DNA of 64,000 nt from Sipunculus nudus (GCA_026874595.1 CM049320.1:28756714-28820713), one strand, 5' to 3'; shown: positions 1 through 13,380, numbered from the stretch's first letter. Numbers and translations are program-made. The notes: generated by a model from the letters alone, not told the origin.

Positions 1-1389
1 AGGCAGATAGATGTTGCACTAAAAAGAATCGATAGTCTGAAACATGAAAGAACAAAAAAAGAAGGTTAATGTGACAGTATAAATTACCAACCATCCAGGC
101 ATGCTTGCCGACCATCTTTTCATAAGGTTTTCTTTCATATTTATCTTGGAAGCATCGAACATGCAAGGGTATTGATTAGTAGGCATTACAAAAAGTTGTC
201 TTTGATAAAAGATAAATTCCCATGCAGTTTACTATTATGCTCATACATGTGTATCCCTGCCAATTAATATCACAATGATCTATTTTGTCATATTTCATTT
301 AAGATTAAAAAGAGCACGTTGTATTTTGCTGCCAGTTATTTGACAAGCCTTTGCGGTGCATCTCGGAAATTTTACAAATATTCGCCAAAAATGAATACAT
401 TGGATACAGGATTTCAATAAAGTGCATTTTATGCTATGCACCGGATCGTCATAGACACTGTGATTTGCGTTATAAGGGAGGGACATTCGTTTTCCATACA
501 CGATTAACCATTACCAATTAAACATTTGACTAAATATAGACGGAAGCGAAAGGGTCACTGATTTGTTTACAGAATAATAACAAAATTACGGGTAGTCTAC
601 AAGCGACTTCCTCCGTGTATGTTCCGAAATCATAGTGGTACGGGTAATTGAAAGAGAACTTTATCCGAGATGTATAAAAATTCAAAATTTCAGATGGGTA
701 AGTGAAACCATTGCTGAGATATGAGTGATTTTAACTCAGGGCAGTCAAACAGTTTGACGCTGTGCAAAATTTGTTGTAGGTGGCGCTACAAGTTTTGTGT
801 AAGATATAAAGCTAACCTAGAGTTAGACTCATGCGAAATTTTAGCACGATTGGTCGAACGAGTTTCAGGATATGTGGGTTAATGTATGGAAACGGACGCA
901 CAGATGGAAGCTGTGCAGTGAGGAAAGTTGAGAGGTCAATCCAAAATGAGGGCGAAGCAGTTCACATGTGACCCGATCCTAATTCCGTTCATTGGTCACG
1001 GAGGAGTTTTTCGGGAACCTTTTGGGCGGCGGTGGCGGAAGCGATGAGCTGAAAACAAATTATCAGCAAAAACCTGTTTTGGCGGATACAGATACTGTTA
1101 GCAGAGCCATCATCAGCCATTCTGATAGAAACTAGTAATCTCCGTGTCATTTATCTAGTTGCATGCTCCCGCTTGGTGGACCCTTACAATAGCCGACCAC
1201 TGACCGTATTAGTACACAAAATTGCACATGTGTGACCTTTATCTACAGTTTTGGAAAACTCTTCGTTTTACAAAATTGATGTTTTCCATGCATGTGACGA
1301 TGGAACCTACCTTACATTCTATTGCCATTCTAAATGTTTTAACATGGCAACAGAGAGTTTGTTTTTGCAAATTTCTTTAATATCAAGGT
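1..1389. other. Non-coding stretch, no gene seen
   Basis: AT-rich sequence with no convincing exon on either strand. A short open frame on the minus strand near 295-501 has no recognisable motif and no splice context. The stretch 900-1050 is somewhat richer in G+C but shows no gene structure. Confidence 0.5.
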
Positions 1390-2240
1390 TGAGAGTTTAT
1401 ATATGACTGAGAGAGCAAAGATGAGGCACAACCAGGATATACCTGGTCAAGCAGACGTGCGACAACGCTAATCACGTATGTCACTTGACAAACTATGTAC
1501 AGGTGTATAACATAACACTGACATTACTTTGCCTATTTGTTTATAAAATGTTTAAGAAGGAAAGCGAATTACATCTTACGGACTAAGTATATTCTTAATC
1601 AATGCAGTTTTTTAAGGAATTCAAAGAAATCAAATCAAGATAGCTTCTGAACATAAGAAACTTTCAGAGAATTGTTGGTCTTATTTTGATACCGTCAAAA
1701 TTACCGTTGACATATGCCCTTTTCTGAATACATAAGGTATGTTATATTTACTCTTCACGTTTGATCTTTCATTTTAAACTTTTCATGGCTTCAAGGCCCT
1801 GATCGGTTTGGCTCTAAATAAATAAGTACGCAGATTAGTATAGGTAACCATTCATGAATGCAATACATTAACACAAAACCATATAATTTACGGCATCACG
1901 CTGATACTCAAGCCGTTAAAAGTTTAAACAGTTCTCTGAAAAACATTATAGTTCCTATGCAGTAATTATTTATACGTGTAATTCATATAGTACAATATAA
2001 CAATGATGATAATGGCCACGAAGTGTGCAAACATACTGCTAAGCGTTGAGAATGGCCCTTTTTTTGTATGACATAAATGATTTACAATGCGTGGGGCAAA
2101 CTTCACAGCCATAAAAATAATTAAGTTACTTTATCAGAAACATCCTGCCTGCATTCACCCGGAAATCTATTCACATCAGTTTCACTTCTTAAATGTAACC
2201 CTTTACACCGTGACATGTCACACTGTACAGACACATTCCA
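1390..2240. repeat. Segmental duplicate, copy 1 (partner at 8660-10025)
   Basis: The order of matches is kept between the two places: 'gcacaaccagga' near 1430 and 8715, 'gacattactttgcctatttg' near 1520 and 9270, the 'ggaaagcgaatta' block near 1560 and 9310, and the 'taattcatata' block near 1980 and 9720. The copies are clearly diverged, and the second contains about 450 extra bases (roughly 8760-9220). It is a direct, non-coding duplication about 7.5 kb apart; no exon is visible in either copy. Confidence 0.65.
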
Positions 2241-3130
2241 TAGCCAGTTCACTACTATTCTAACAATTCACTTTGACATTTGGGTCAAGCAATCACCTGA
2301 GGTCACATGACCCACGTCTTTAAAAATATCGTGGAGGCATTGTACATGTTTCACCCGAAAGATTTTTAATTTTGAATCACCTGGCAAAAGGGGAAGATCT
2401 ATGTAAATTTCAATATCACAATTTCAAATATCATGATCACAGAACCGTCCTACTGATGCATATGCTGACTAGGCTTACAGCTCTATACATCAGATGTAAT
2501 TATGCCTCTACTGCCTGGGATACTTCACTCCTGTACCTTAATATACGACCATCACTGATTCAAACCACATCTTGGTTCAACTTTTTTAATACTGTTTTTG
2601 GCCAGTTTGTTCTGTCTGTACATGTAAATCAGGTCCTTTATTACACTTTCCACGCATCACTCAGCCCACACTGGAAGGCTGTAAATGGCAACATCTGTAA
2701 AACTATTATGCTAAAGGGCCGCCGTGTGGAAAAACATGCTGATTTATGCCGCTTAAGATAACACAATGACAATTTAACCATCCATCCGTGAATTGTTTTT
2801 TCAAACTCACGCCGCCTGCAACATGAGCTTTGCATATGTTAAATGCTGTATTTCATGTTGAGATTTTAGATTACATTGCTCAAGTTAACTTTTTTATGCA
2901 GCTTCTTGTTTAATTATTTAAATTATTCATCCATGCTTTGTTCCCTTCAAACGTCTCACGCTTAAAAGCCATAAAATATACATGAAAAAGGGACAGGTTT
3001 TGAATTTACGCGGTCTTTAATAAAGAAAGTAAAATGTGATCAATAAACTATATATGTATACAGTAAACCATATAAGCTTGGAGTAGAGCAATTTGCAGAC
3101 AAATATCTCCAACCAACCCGGAAGACAAAG
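2241..3130. other. Non-coding; short similarity to 24.8 kb
   Basis: No gene is seen. A block at about 2770-2815 (containing 'atccgtgaattgtt') resembles one near 24825-24890, which suggests shared ancestry of the flanks of the lectin units. The 129-codon open frame at 2372-2761 has no recognisable domain, starts on a non-ATG codon and is probably chance. Confidence 0.4.
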
Positions 3131-3194
3131 ATGATTTCTCGAATTCTCATCCTTGACTGTTTTGCATCACTCTGGATAAGGTTCTACAAAGCTG
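3131..3194 (+). CDS. Divergent leader (signal peptide) exon of the lectin family
   Basis: The exon opens with ATG and codes 21 residues, beginning MISRILIL and rich in hydrophobic residues, before a consensus-like donor (GTGAGT) at 3195. It is exactly 64 bp and ends in phase 1, as do the leader exons at 22416 and 53812. Intron sequence just after the donor ('acgtcaaaa') also matches the intron after the 22416 exon, so homology goes beyond the coding bases. The hydrophobic core is interrupted by Asp and Cys and the end is basic (residues W-I-R-F-Y-K), so it may be a weak or decayed signal. No CTLD exon was found between here and 22 kb, so its partner exons are unknown. It could be an alternative first exon for the downstream gene or an orphan. 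Confidence 0.5.
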
Positions 3195-5790
3195 GTGAGT
3201 ACGTTTGAAAAAGGTTTACGTCAAAAGAAAACTCTGTGCGAGTTGTACCTAGTGTTACAGAATCCGATGTTATGTTTTGTGCTGATCACGATTACGTAAT
3301 ATGTTGTTATTAGGTTCCTGAACAATAATTAAACATAGAAGGTGCTACATAAATCGAAATGAAAATTAACTCAGCTAAAAGAAAAACTAAGCAAGCGCTT
3401 GATATTTTTCTGCATAGTTAAGCTCCTATTCGTCAGTATTGCGTGTTTTGTCAAATGTAACTAAATACAAGCCAGAGGTTGAAACGAATAGCTTAAGGGT
3501 AAAATCGGGGTGGAATTCTTGGTTAACATTTTTATTTTGCATTTGAAATATTAACTTTTTTGACAATATACCACACCCGGACATTGACTGTTTTCCATCG
3601 CCGGCAGGAGGCTATAGAGAAATGTAAAGGGTCTATGCTGGCCTTGCATATATTATTGGTTAATTAGGTATCAGGTAACCTATATGTACATATTTGCCCA
3701 ATAATAAATCAACAGGAGACTGAGTCGTGGAATATATACACAAAAGGCAAGAAATAATTGCACAATTGACGGGTACCTGTGAAACCTCTTCATGCTGTCA
3801 CATATGATCAATTAGAATATGGCTAGTCGACAAGCGACTACATGTATCTGTGAAACACAGATGTATGGATAAAGTGAAGGATATGTCCTAATATTGGAGC
3901 CCTCCATATTTCTGGCGTCAGAATCTAAGATGATAATGTATCCCAAGACAAAGACACACTTCTTAAAAGGTAGTGTAGGTGGCATAAACCTTCGTTATAT
4001 AAAGCTAAGCATGACCTATAAACATGCAAACTTTCACTAAACCGACTTAAGCCTGTTATTCTGCGTATTTTACTTATATCACTTTTGTCGAACTTTACAT
4101 TAGCTTAATAAAAAATAGCGTTCATTAAAACTTCATTAAAATGACTTAAGTTACCTTGCGGCTGAAAGGCTAAACCTGCAAGGAGGAGGCTTAACTCTGT
4201 GGAAGATGCTGAAAAAGGATTTCAAATGTTCGGGCCGAGTCAGCTTGAACACCTTTTTTTCCTGAAATTGACTTATCTCGCGCACTTATGTCAGCCGACT
4301 TGGGGGACGTTATGTCAAAAAATTGACTTAATCCACACGGATAATTACTGAAACTTGGCCTTGGGGAGCGTTTCAAAAAACTGATTTAAGCCCGAAAATG
4401 ACTTATTTTGACTTAAGTGACCCAGGTTAAATATTGAGTGTGCTCAAGTAAAATAAAAAAAAAGACTGACTTAAGTCCGTTTTTGGACCTAAGTCACAAA
4501 CCTGCTTGTAGGAAGCTAAAGTCAAGAAAACATGGTTGTATGAAACATTGTTTTGAGGCGTTATCTGCATGAAATTCAACTTGATCGGCGCTATTTTGGG
4601 AACCACAGCATCCCAACGGTTTATACGATGGCAAGGACACGACTGATGTCCTCAGTGCAACTGGCCACGGTGCAGATGCAGGTTGCTAAATGAAGTTTGA
4701 AGCGTCCTTGAAAAACCGCGTGAGAACCTGAACGAAACAGTTTTCGTCTGAGCTGTGATTCATATTAGGTATGATTGATATATACCTATCTGACAAAGAT
4801 ATTAATTATCAATAATATTATACTGAATATCTGGAATATCGTTGATCTAACTATCCAACCTGACTGCTAAAAGATATAAAAATAATAATAAAGTTAAATT
4901 AATTCAACTCCTGACAAGTGAAGAATTAACATATATTTTATTCTTGTTGTTAACTGCTTGGTATCTGTCAATTTCACTAAATATAATAAGATAATTTTTT
5001 TTTATTTAATTGAACGGTTTGAATCTTAGACTTAACACCTGCAAAAAAGTGCAAAATGTAAATTTTCATGAAACATGTAGTCAGACAAATATTAGTTATT
5101 TTAGAAAAAAATTTTCGAGTCCTTTTTCGAAAAAAATTGCGGTTGAAATTCTACATCCAAATAAATATAATCACACTAAATCATTTTTTTTTGTATTTGT
5201 TATTGTGTTCCCTTCTGTTCCGTATATATGGTCCCTGTTCAACGTTCTGCCGACGGATATATGTGCCTGACAAAAGGGAATTCCAAGACGTAAGTCGGTT
5301 TTGTTAAACTAGCGTTATTGAAACGGACTTATCTCTCGGATTCAGGCAAGTCGGTTTTCGGGCTATATTCCTGGCTCGGGCTAAAGCCATTTAATGTTAT
5401 TGAACCCCAACCCCCTCCCCCCCACCCCCATCCCAGGTTCTTACGTCAAACCACTCCTGAGATATGTGTATGGATGTGTATCTAATAAAAACTCGATTGT
5501 AAGTAGCTGCACCAGTCATTGTTAGGCACCAGTTCCCATGTGACACTGTAAACATGCTGAGCACGCCAAAATTCCCTCCAGTGATTTTAAGTGAGTTCTG
5601 TGGATGGATAACAACCCTGCTAAAACATAGTTTCCTGGAAATTTTGTTTCTCAAGACACATAGTGGTAACAGTGCAATATTTATACCATAGAGCAAATGG
5701 ATGTGGTTCAATTACAAATGAGTTCATTCATTTGATTAGTGCTCTTATTAATGTAGCGAACGCTGATTTTTCTCGCGGGAAAACATTTGA
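3195..5790. other. Non-coding; cluster of 'gacttaag' motifs at 4040-4500
   Basis: No gene is seen. Between about 4040 and 4500 the hexamer cttaag in a 'gacttaag' setting recurs several times with spacers such as 'ccgacttaagcc' and 'ctgacttaagtcc'; similar 'aagtcggtttt' text recurs near 5290-5360. This looks like an old degenerate repeat. A homopolymer-rich stretch lies near 4980-5190. Confidence 0.4.
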
Positions 5791-5936
5791 CTAACTTGTG
5801 CTGGGAAGTGAAGGCGTTGTGTCTTCTTCAGTTTGTTTGGTTTCATCAGGCTGTTTGGTTGTAATTTTTGCTGACGTCAAAGTCGATGGTGTTGTGACAA
5901 TCGGGCATTCTGGTGCTTATGCAGTCGTGACATCAA
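5791..5936 (-). pseudogene. Candidate Thr/Pro-rich terminal exon, minus strand
   Basis: Read on the minus strand, 5915 down to 5791 codes about 40 residues very rich in Thr, Ser, Pro and acidic residues (pieces: CPIVTTPSTLTS, ITTKQPDETKQTEEDTTPS) and ends in a TAG. The composition matches the Thr-rich repeat exons of this locus, but the 14-residue repeat is absent. A splice acceptor after 'ttatccag' would start the exon at 5936, but then an in-frame TAA follows near 5917-5919; a later acceptor ('cataag', exon start 5915) avoids it. With no partner exon found on this strand, it is either a small real exon or a remnant of an inverted mucin-like exon. Confidence 0.3.
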
Positions 5937-7478
5937 CTGGATAATATAGTTAATTTAGTTATTTGCAAAACATTTAACACTATATAAAAATCCTAAATAT
6001 GTTATTCCTCAAACTTACTCTGCCTGCTTATGCTTATTTCCTGAAAAATGTGTGCTTTCAGGCTGAAGTTGGAGGGAGCTCACCTCATTTTCTAGCAAAC
6101 ATTGTATGTTGATCTGTATAATCTGTGCTTGATACCGAAAAGCAGAGGCTTATATTGCGCCTTGTGCCGGTTATTTTTCTATACTTCTCCATACAAGAGT
6201 TATATAACGCCCACTAACATTCAGGGGTTGATATTTAAAATTTCAAAACGAAAAAGGGGGATAGGAAAAATTAAGTGTAACTTGGTTAAATGTATCACAA
6301 TTGGCTCAAACCCCTGTACCTGCTTCCTGTTACTGGGTGCATAAAATACTGTACTTCATATAAAATTGAATTAACATTTTCAAAATTTGTTATACCATCA
6401 GAAAGAACACTGTCATATGTTTAAGATAATATGTACTTCATGTGTTAAACATGGATTAATCAAGTTAAAAATAATGTTTTTTTTTCATGAGTTATTATAG
6501 ATTGAAACCAAATCTTCGATTGATTGTAGTTATATAGATTTTTTTTCAGCGATGCAACCCTAAATGTAAAAAACATAATATATAGGCGCAATAACAGCAT
6601 GAGTGGATCAGGGATTTTTTATCAAGAAGATCTTCAACTTTAGGAAATATGGGGATAGGACCGGTTTGGGTTGACAGTGCGGATATAAGCTAGTAGTTTC
6701 TCCCAGTAAGGGATGGGGATTTATAACCTTAATTCTGTTGATAGCTACTAAGTGGTCATTTACTGTGGTCGCCTTCTCGCGAGGAGATCAAATGTGGGAT
6801 ATTCCCGAAAGGGAAATAAACTTGATATTAAAACTTCTTTTTTAATGTAGCATCATTGGTATTTCACCTCTAAGCTTGAAGTGTCGCAAGGCCATTTTTA
6901 ATATTATTAATGTATGTTACAGATATTTATTAGATAAGTCATCCAATAAAGGATATGCTCTGTGTCGTTTATTGTTTGGTGAAATCGTATAAATCTTAAC
7001 CTATCAAAACACAAGAAATGGGAATCGCGAAATTTTACCTCGCTAATACAGAGCCAATCCATTGTTTTTTTTGCGAGCTTGACTTTCTAATATTCTAGCA
7101 GAAGGATCGGATAATATTTACATATTTATATATTTTCTCAATTAGCTGTTTTAGTTCATAAAATTTACAACTTATCATATGTCAAGGATTACTTAGCATC
7201 TAATAAAATTTAGAGTTAATTAGTCAAACAAAGGTGTAGTTATGAAAGTGTTGGCAAATTCTATATTTGTTTATGAATTCATGGTCCTGTCCTGGAGTAA
7301 GAAAATTAACATTATTTTAAATCTCTTTATCATCTTAACTTCTAAATCGAATAAAAATGAGAGTTATTTATATTTGAAATCCCAGAAAATGGATCATCGG
7401 GGTTTTCATTTCTTATAATATCTCCATACATTTTTGCCAAATTATTTTGAAACCCGCATAATTGTCTTTCACTTCTAG
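5937..7478. other. Non-coding stretch
   Basis: No supported gene. An 80-codon open frame at 6102-6344 (+) has no recognisable motif or splice context. The rest is AT-rich with scattered T-runs. Confidence 0.4.
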
Positions 7479-7545
7479 ATCAACAAAGAAGAGAAGCTAG
7501 AGAAGCCCTCTTGTGTGTGCAGAGGACGTCAGGCATTAGCTTTAG
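7479..7545 (+). other. Candidate orphan exon
   Basis: A pyrimidine-rich acceptor ('ttgtctttcacttctag') precedes 67 bases that end at a GTACAT donor-like site. Two of the three frames are open, one giving a Cys-containing K/E-rich peptide (KEEKLEKPSCVCRGRQ). There is no homology to the lectin exons and no second copy in the window. It rests on splice-like borders only and could be chance. Confidence 0.2.
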
Positions 7546-8659
7546 GTACATAAAAGAAAATGTTCAACAACAGGAAAACGTTAAATCCCCAAAATTTCCT
7601 CTTTATCCCTTTATTGTCTCTAATTCATATGTATAGATTACAAGAACTCTTACAAAATATTAAAGATTTGTAGAAAATGTGCACTACCCACCACGCGTTT
7701 GTAGGAATCCTAGACACAGTGATTCACTTGTCCGGTTTGCCATGGCCCCGCATAAATAATTTTTTTTTTAATTTCATAGATTTATAATGGACGTCCTTGT
7801 GCATAGTTATTGCCAAGAGTTTCACGGAACAAAACTGCGGGTAACGGGTCCATTCCGTGATGTGCTCTAATTACATACATTATTGATGATAGGTAACAAA
7901 GGATGTTATAATCATGCTGGTCTTATCAGGATAATAATAAAGGTAGCAGATAATACATTCCGCTAGTCTAATATACAGAACATGTCTACATGGTCTCAAA
8001 TATGGAAAAAAAATGTTTTAGGGAATAGATTGGATTTGGTTGGGACAAATTGCCCTTAAACTCTCCCTTCTATACGGTTTCTCATTGTGAAAGGGACTAT
8101 ACTATTGAACATTATATATAATTTAAATTCCTCCCAAGTTGATCCTCTGATTGTGTCATTTTATGTTGTTTCATCAGTTTGTCATTGAATTTTTTTATAA
8201 TACATGAAAATAAACATATTGAAACAGAACTAGAAAAAATCAATAAGGCCTACCCGTCCGACACAATTTGTCATAATTCTAATATTCAATAACACAAATT
8301 ATTGGATTTATGTGGAGGTTTAATAATAGTTTGACATTAAGTTTGCTTTTACGCTAAAAAAAATGAATATATGAATAACACATAAATTTCACATTTGTAT
8401 ATACCATGTAAAATAAATGTTTATTTATTTAACTTTATCTTAGACATTCTTTTAATGAAGTGCCCATGGTCTACGTTGGTAACCTGTGATTGAAAGAATT
8501 ATACATAAGACCATCCTGTTGTAAAGATTCAACCAAAACAGTCCTGCCAAAATTCACGATGACCAATGTGACTATCATTTTATCAGTGCGTATACATATA
8601 TGTTACAATATTATTCTAATTCTTACTGCATGGCAGCAGGGAGTCCGTTTATTTAGAGT
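7546..8659. other. Non-coding stretch
   Basis: AT-rich, no exon, no long repeat recognised. Confidence 0.4.
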
Positions 8660-10025
8660 TTCTCATATATTAAGGTATAGGGTTATTATATGATCGAGAC
8701 AGCAAATTCAAAGCACAACCAGGAAATACCTAATCAAGCACATGTGTGACACTGCAATTTTATGATAGACCAGGCAACTAAATATCAACACAGTGTTAAT
8801 ATCGAGGATTTAATCTACGGAGAAAGAAACGTGAACATTCTATAAATAAAGCCTAAAGACTGTTTCCTTAAAATATGAAGACAGGTTTATATTGTGATAG
8901 AGATATTGAGATATACATGACGTTCCCGAATGTGATGTACATGAATGTTCTGCCCTACATGTCGCATTAACGAAATAAATCTTCGGCAAATAATAACAAT
9001 TAAGAGAGCAGTTTAAACGCTTAGCACTCAAAGCCTGATAATAAAAACAGAAGAAACGGAAAGGCAGACATCTTACACTATCAACGTTGAAGATAAATGA
9101 TGGTGTATACGATTAAATATATGTCTTGAAAGGCGGAGTCGTCAGTTGTTAGAATGAAAGTGTGCTTTGGTCATTTCTAAGTACTAAAGAGTCAAAACAG
9201 TGGTTCACATATATTTTCTACTTACGTATGGTACTTGTCAAAAAATGTACAAGTGTATAGCATGACATCGACATTACTTTGCCTATTTGTTTATACAGTG
9301 TCAAGGAAGGAAAGCGAATTACAACATACTAAGTCTATTCTAAATCAATGCAGTAATATATGGATTCAAAGATATCTTTTAAAGTTTACTTTTAAACTTC
9401 AGACAACTTTTACAAGTAAGTGACCTTTTCGATAACTTTAAATCACCTTTGACATAGCTTCCTTTCTAAAAAATACGAAATATAATTTCAACTCTTCACT
9501 TTTGACCTTTCATTGAAAGTACTGCATGGCGTTATGGTCTTTATTGATATGGCTATATATAGATAAGCTAGCAAATCAGTATAGTTAACAATACATGAAT
9601 GAGGTTTCCCTTGTGGTACTTTGTCCAAAACCATATATTCTACTGCAACACGTAGATAAAAAGAGAACACATTTCTTTGAAAAATATTTCTAGCTCCCAT
9701 TCAGAAATTACCTTTATAAGTAATTCATATAATACAACATAACAAGAATGAAAATGGACAAGAAATGATAAAACTAATATTGTTATGCCATGACAAAGGT
9801 GGTTTTGTTATAGAACATGCATGATTTTCTATGCTCGAGGAATGCTTGAATCTATTCAGTTCTACTGTTGTCAGGTACCTGCCATTCATCATAGCCATCG
9901 AAATACAAGATATTTTATTCAGAAATGTGCTGTCTGCTTTCATACAGAAACCCACTCACAACCATTGCACTTCAGAAATATTACATTTAACACCATGCCA
10001 TAGCACCCTGTACAAGCAGCGTCAA
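8660..10025. repeat. Segmental duplicate, copy 2 (partner at 1390-2240)
   Basis: Direct diverged copy of 1390-2240, enlarged by an insertion at about 8760-9220 that has no match in copy 1. Several open frames of 60-80 codons overlap here on both strands but are not conserved with copy 1, which argues against coding function. Confidence 0.6.
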
Positions 10026-10330
10026 TCGCTATTACACAAGATAAGATGCTCTCCCGAATTTATATCATCATTACCCTAGCAACATGTTGGTTCCACTACT
10101 TCCCATGATGGTAAGTTCATTCTTAAAAAAAAATACAATAAAACGCCTGCTCGTACACTTGCCATTTACACCTTTAGTTTCTATATTGTCAAGAGAGACA
10201 TTTCTAAACGAACTATAAAGCTTTTGCATTTAGTATAATTCCACCATTAGCTTCATGAAGTTTTTAAAGACTTCTTATCACGAAAATCCAGTGGCTCACT
10301 TATTGGCGTCATATTGTCTACATATTTTAA

Positions 10331-12129
10331 TGCCCCCGCCACAAAGTGACCGGGGCATATAGTTTTACCCATGTCCGTCATTCCGGCGGTCCTTCGTCAT
10401 TCCGTCATTCATCCATTCAGAAATCAAACAGTTGTACGTACTTTTTTTGCAATGCTGCAGATATTGGCCTGATTTTTGGTGTGTGGGCAGATAATGACCA
10501 GTTACAGATGGAGTTCCCGTTTTATCCCGGTTGACCTACTTTTGACCGTTTTAGGGCCCCTAAACTAAGGAAATTTCATGAAAAATCAAAATTTTGATGA
10601 CAAATACACATTACGGACTTTTTTCGCAACGCCTGCAGATATTGGCCCGATTTTTGGTGTGTGGGCAGATGATGACTAGTTTCAGATCAAGTTCCCTTTT
10701 CGTCCCATATGACTTACTTTTGACCGTTTGACGGCTCCTGAACATAGAAAATTTCATGACAAATAGAAATTTTCATGACAAATACACATGTATGGGCTTT
10801 TTTTCGCAATGCCTGCAGATATTGGCCCGATTTTTGGTGTGTGGACAGATAATAACTATTTACAGATGGAGTTTGCGTTTTGTCCTAGTTGACCCATTTT
10901 GACCGTTTGACGGTTCCTAAACATAGAAAATTGTATGAAAAATAGAAATTTTCATGAAAAATACACATGTACGTACTTTTATTCGCAATGCCTGCAGATA
11001 TTGGTCTGTTTTTTGGTGTGTGGGCAAATAATGACTAGTTACGGATCAAGTTTGCGTTTCGTCCTAGTTAACCTACTTATGACCTTTTGACGGCTCCTGA
11101 ACATAGGAAATTTCATAAAAAAATATATAATTCCATGAAAATGCAAATCAGTTATAGATCGAGTTCGCGTTTTGTCCCGGCTGACCTCCTTTTGATTGTA
11201 TTACTGCTCCAAAACATAGAAAATTTCATGATAAATAGAATTTTCATGACAAATGTACATGTACAGGCTTTTTTAGCCCTCAGTTCATAGGCTATCTTTT
11301 TATCAGTGAAGATTTATATCAACAAAATCTTGGTCAAGTGCTAAGATATATGACCTTAACCTATTTTTCTTTGTTTTAGAGCTGATTAAACAAAAACACT
11401 CAGAAGCTTATATATCAGGAACCATTGTGTGGATTTTTACAAAACTTACCATGATCATTTGGAATGAATTACTGAATTTTTGTCGGATTTTTCAATTTTG
11501 GCCTTTTGTGCAAGGTATCTCCAAAGGTATTCAACACAGAAACTTCATTTCTGCAGTGCTATTGCATGATATATACAAAATCTAGGTCAAGTTTAAAGAT
11601 GGGTGATCTAAACCTACTTACAAGTTCACAGAGCTTATTATAGAAAAAAAATTAAGAGCTTATTTCTCAGGAAGCATTTGATGGATTGTTATGAAACATG
11701 GTACATACCTCTCCAGTTTAAATTTATAACTGATTATCAGCTTTTGATAATATTCTAGTTTCGCAATGCAGTTCTTGAAGATACTCGCCAAATGTTTGGA
11801 CTGTGGGCGCATAATGACCACTTATAGATCGAGTTTTACAGAAGACCTATTTCTGATCATTTGACAGATCCTGAACATAGAAAATTTCATGAAAGACAGA
11901 AATTTCTATGAAAAATGCACATGTATGGACTTTTTCACAATGCATGCAGATACTGGCCTAATTTTAGGTGTGTTGCTTGATTATGACCCGTTACAGATCG
12001 AGTTTGCATTTGGCCCTTGTTCACCTACTTTTGACCATACGACACCTCCTGAAGTTAAAAAAATAACAAAATTAACAAATATTTCTAATTTGCTCCAGGT
12101 GGGGCATTCGTGTCGTTCCCACACACATG
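10331..12129 (+). mobile_element. Helitron/pearl-like repeat element with ~180-bp internal tandem repeats
   Basis: The left edge is a G/C-rich hairpin (TGCCCC pairing with GGGGCA across 10331-10357) followed by 'atatagttttaccc' and a 'gtccgtcattccg' tract. It continues into diverged tandem units whose 'tgcagatattgg' core recurs near 10449, 10626, 10806 and 10985 (period 177-180 bp), again partly at 11130-11260 and near 11765 and 11938. The region 11290-11740 holds a second internal duplicated block. The right edge (12098-12129) is 'gtggggcattcgtgtcg' with a small GTGT/ACAC hairpin. Short terminal hairpins plus a tandem core resemble the non-autonomous Helitron-like 'pearl' elements described from bivalves (recalled knowledge; the family assignment is inference). 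It has no coding capacity; the open frames at 10346, 11087 and 11889 are shadows of the repeat. Confidence 0.55.
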
Positions 12130-12251
12130 TATATTGAATATTTAGTTAACTATGATAAAACATTTTGAAACCACAGGAGATAATTCTTCCCAAAAACACA
12201 ATATCTGAATTTTTATATTATATCGACATTTAAAAAAAGGAAATAAATAAG

Positions 12252-12290
<39 letters not shown>
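12252..12290. repeat. (TA)n microsatellite
   Basis: Interrupted TA dinucleotide array. Confidence 0.9.
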
Positions 12291-12295
<5 letters not shown>

Positions 12296-13334
12296 ATATT
12301 CAAGCCCCTTTTTGTTATGTCGGTGATGCACGCTTAAATTATGATAATAATATGATATGATATTACGCGGGCTTCATCATCCATGTCTTTTTGAGTCATA
12401 GAAGAAGCGTTATATGTTAAATATATTAAATAAGTCGTCAATAAAAGGAAACAGAAACGTCAATGAATACTTTAGTGCACAACGGAATATCAAGTAACTT
12501 TAAGGCGAAGCTTACCAAATATTTCCTGTTAGTTTTGTGCCACATGCCTCAATAACTGACCAAAATATCATTTTGCCGACAGAAAGAGACGTAGCGTCTG
12601 AGTCACTAGGTCAATTTTTTTTAAATAAGCGTCTCAGTTATAACGTTATGCGTAGGCAAACTATTTTACTATATTATTCCTTCCCGACTATTGCTCCTTA
12701 TTTTCCGGATATCTTTGAAAAGACTGAAACTTCCATGATCTTCTTTTTGCTAGGACTGTTCGGGGAGCGGGCATCGTCAAGCTATTGTCAACATTCTGAA
12801 TTTACGCGGCGATGGAGGTGTTGGACCGGTTATCTCCTCCAGCACCCCCAAAATATCCATCTTTTCGCTTAACCTTATATGTTGATTTCCAATCGTGAGC
12901 AAAGTTAACAGCTCGTGCTTCATATCATCTCATCAAAACGTTACATTGGTGTAAACCGCGGCCTTTCAAAGGCCAGGAGTTCATTATGATTGACATGTGG
13001 TAGCAAACATCGACTTTTTAACATACGAAGAAACTAATTGATAAAACGTTTATTTGCTAAGTGACGGGGAGTAGCCCGCTCGCTGCACTACACTTGCCTC
13101 CTGCACACAGGTGGGGATGTTTGATCGTTTGATACCCCTGACCGATTACAGCGTCTTGGCCTCGTTGCTTGCCGTGTTGGCGTTTGATATAATATTAAAT
13201 GCGAAGTGGTATCACTACCATAGGTTCAAAGGAAGACAATAAACGGGATATGACAATATTCTATGATATAACAGAGGCGTATTAAAACAAATCAAAAGTG
13301 GGTGGGTGGAGGGTATGATAACAAGGAATTTGAA

Positions 13335-13336
<2 letters not shown>

Positions 13337-13379
<43 letters not shown>
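13337..13379. repeat. (TA)n microsatellite
   Basis: Pure TA array of about 21 units. It makes the run of alternating I and Y residues in an overlapping open frame, which is not a gene. Confidence 0.95.

Positions 13380-13380
<1 letters not shown>

Noticed and set aside
12537-12872. 111-codon open frame as a gene
   Set aside because: No domain, mixed composition, non-conserved, no splice sites or copy elsewhere in the window.
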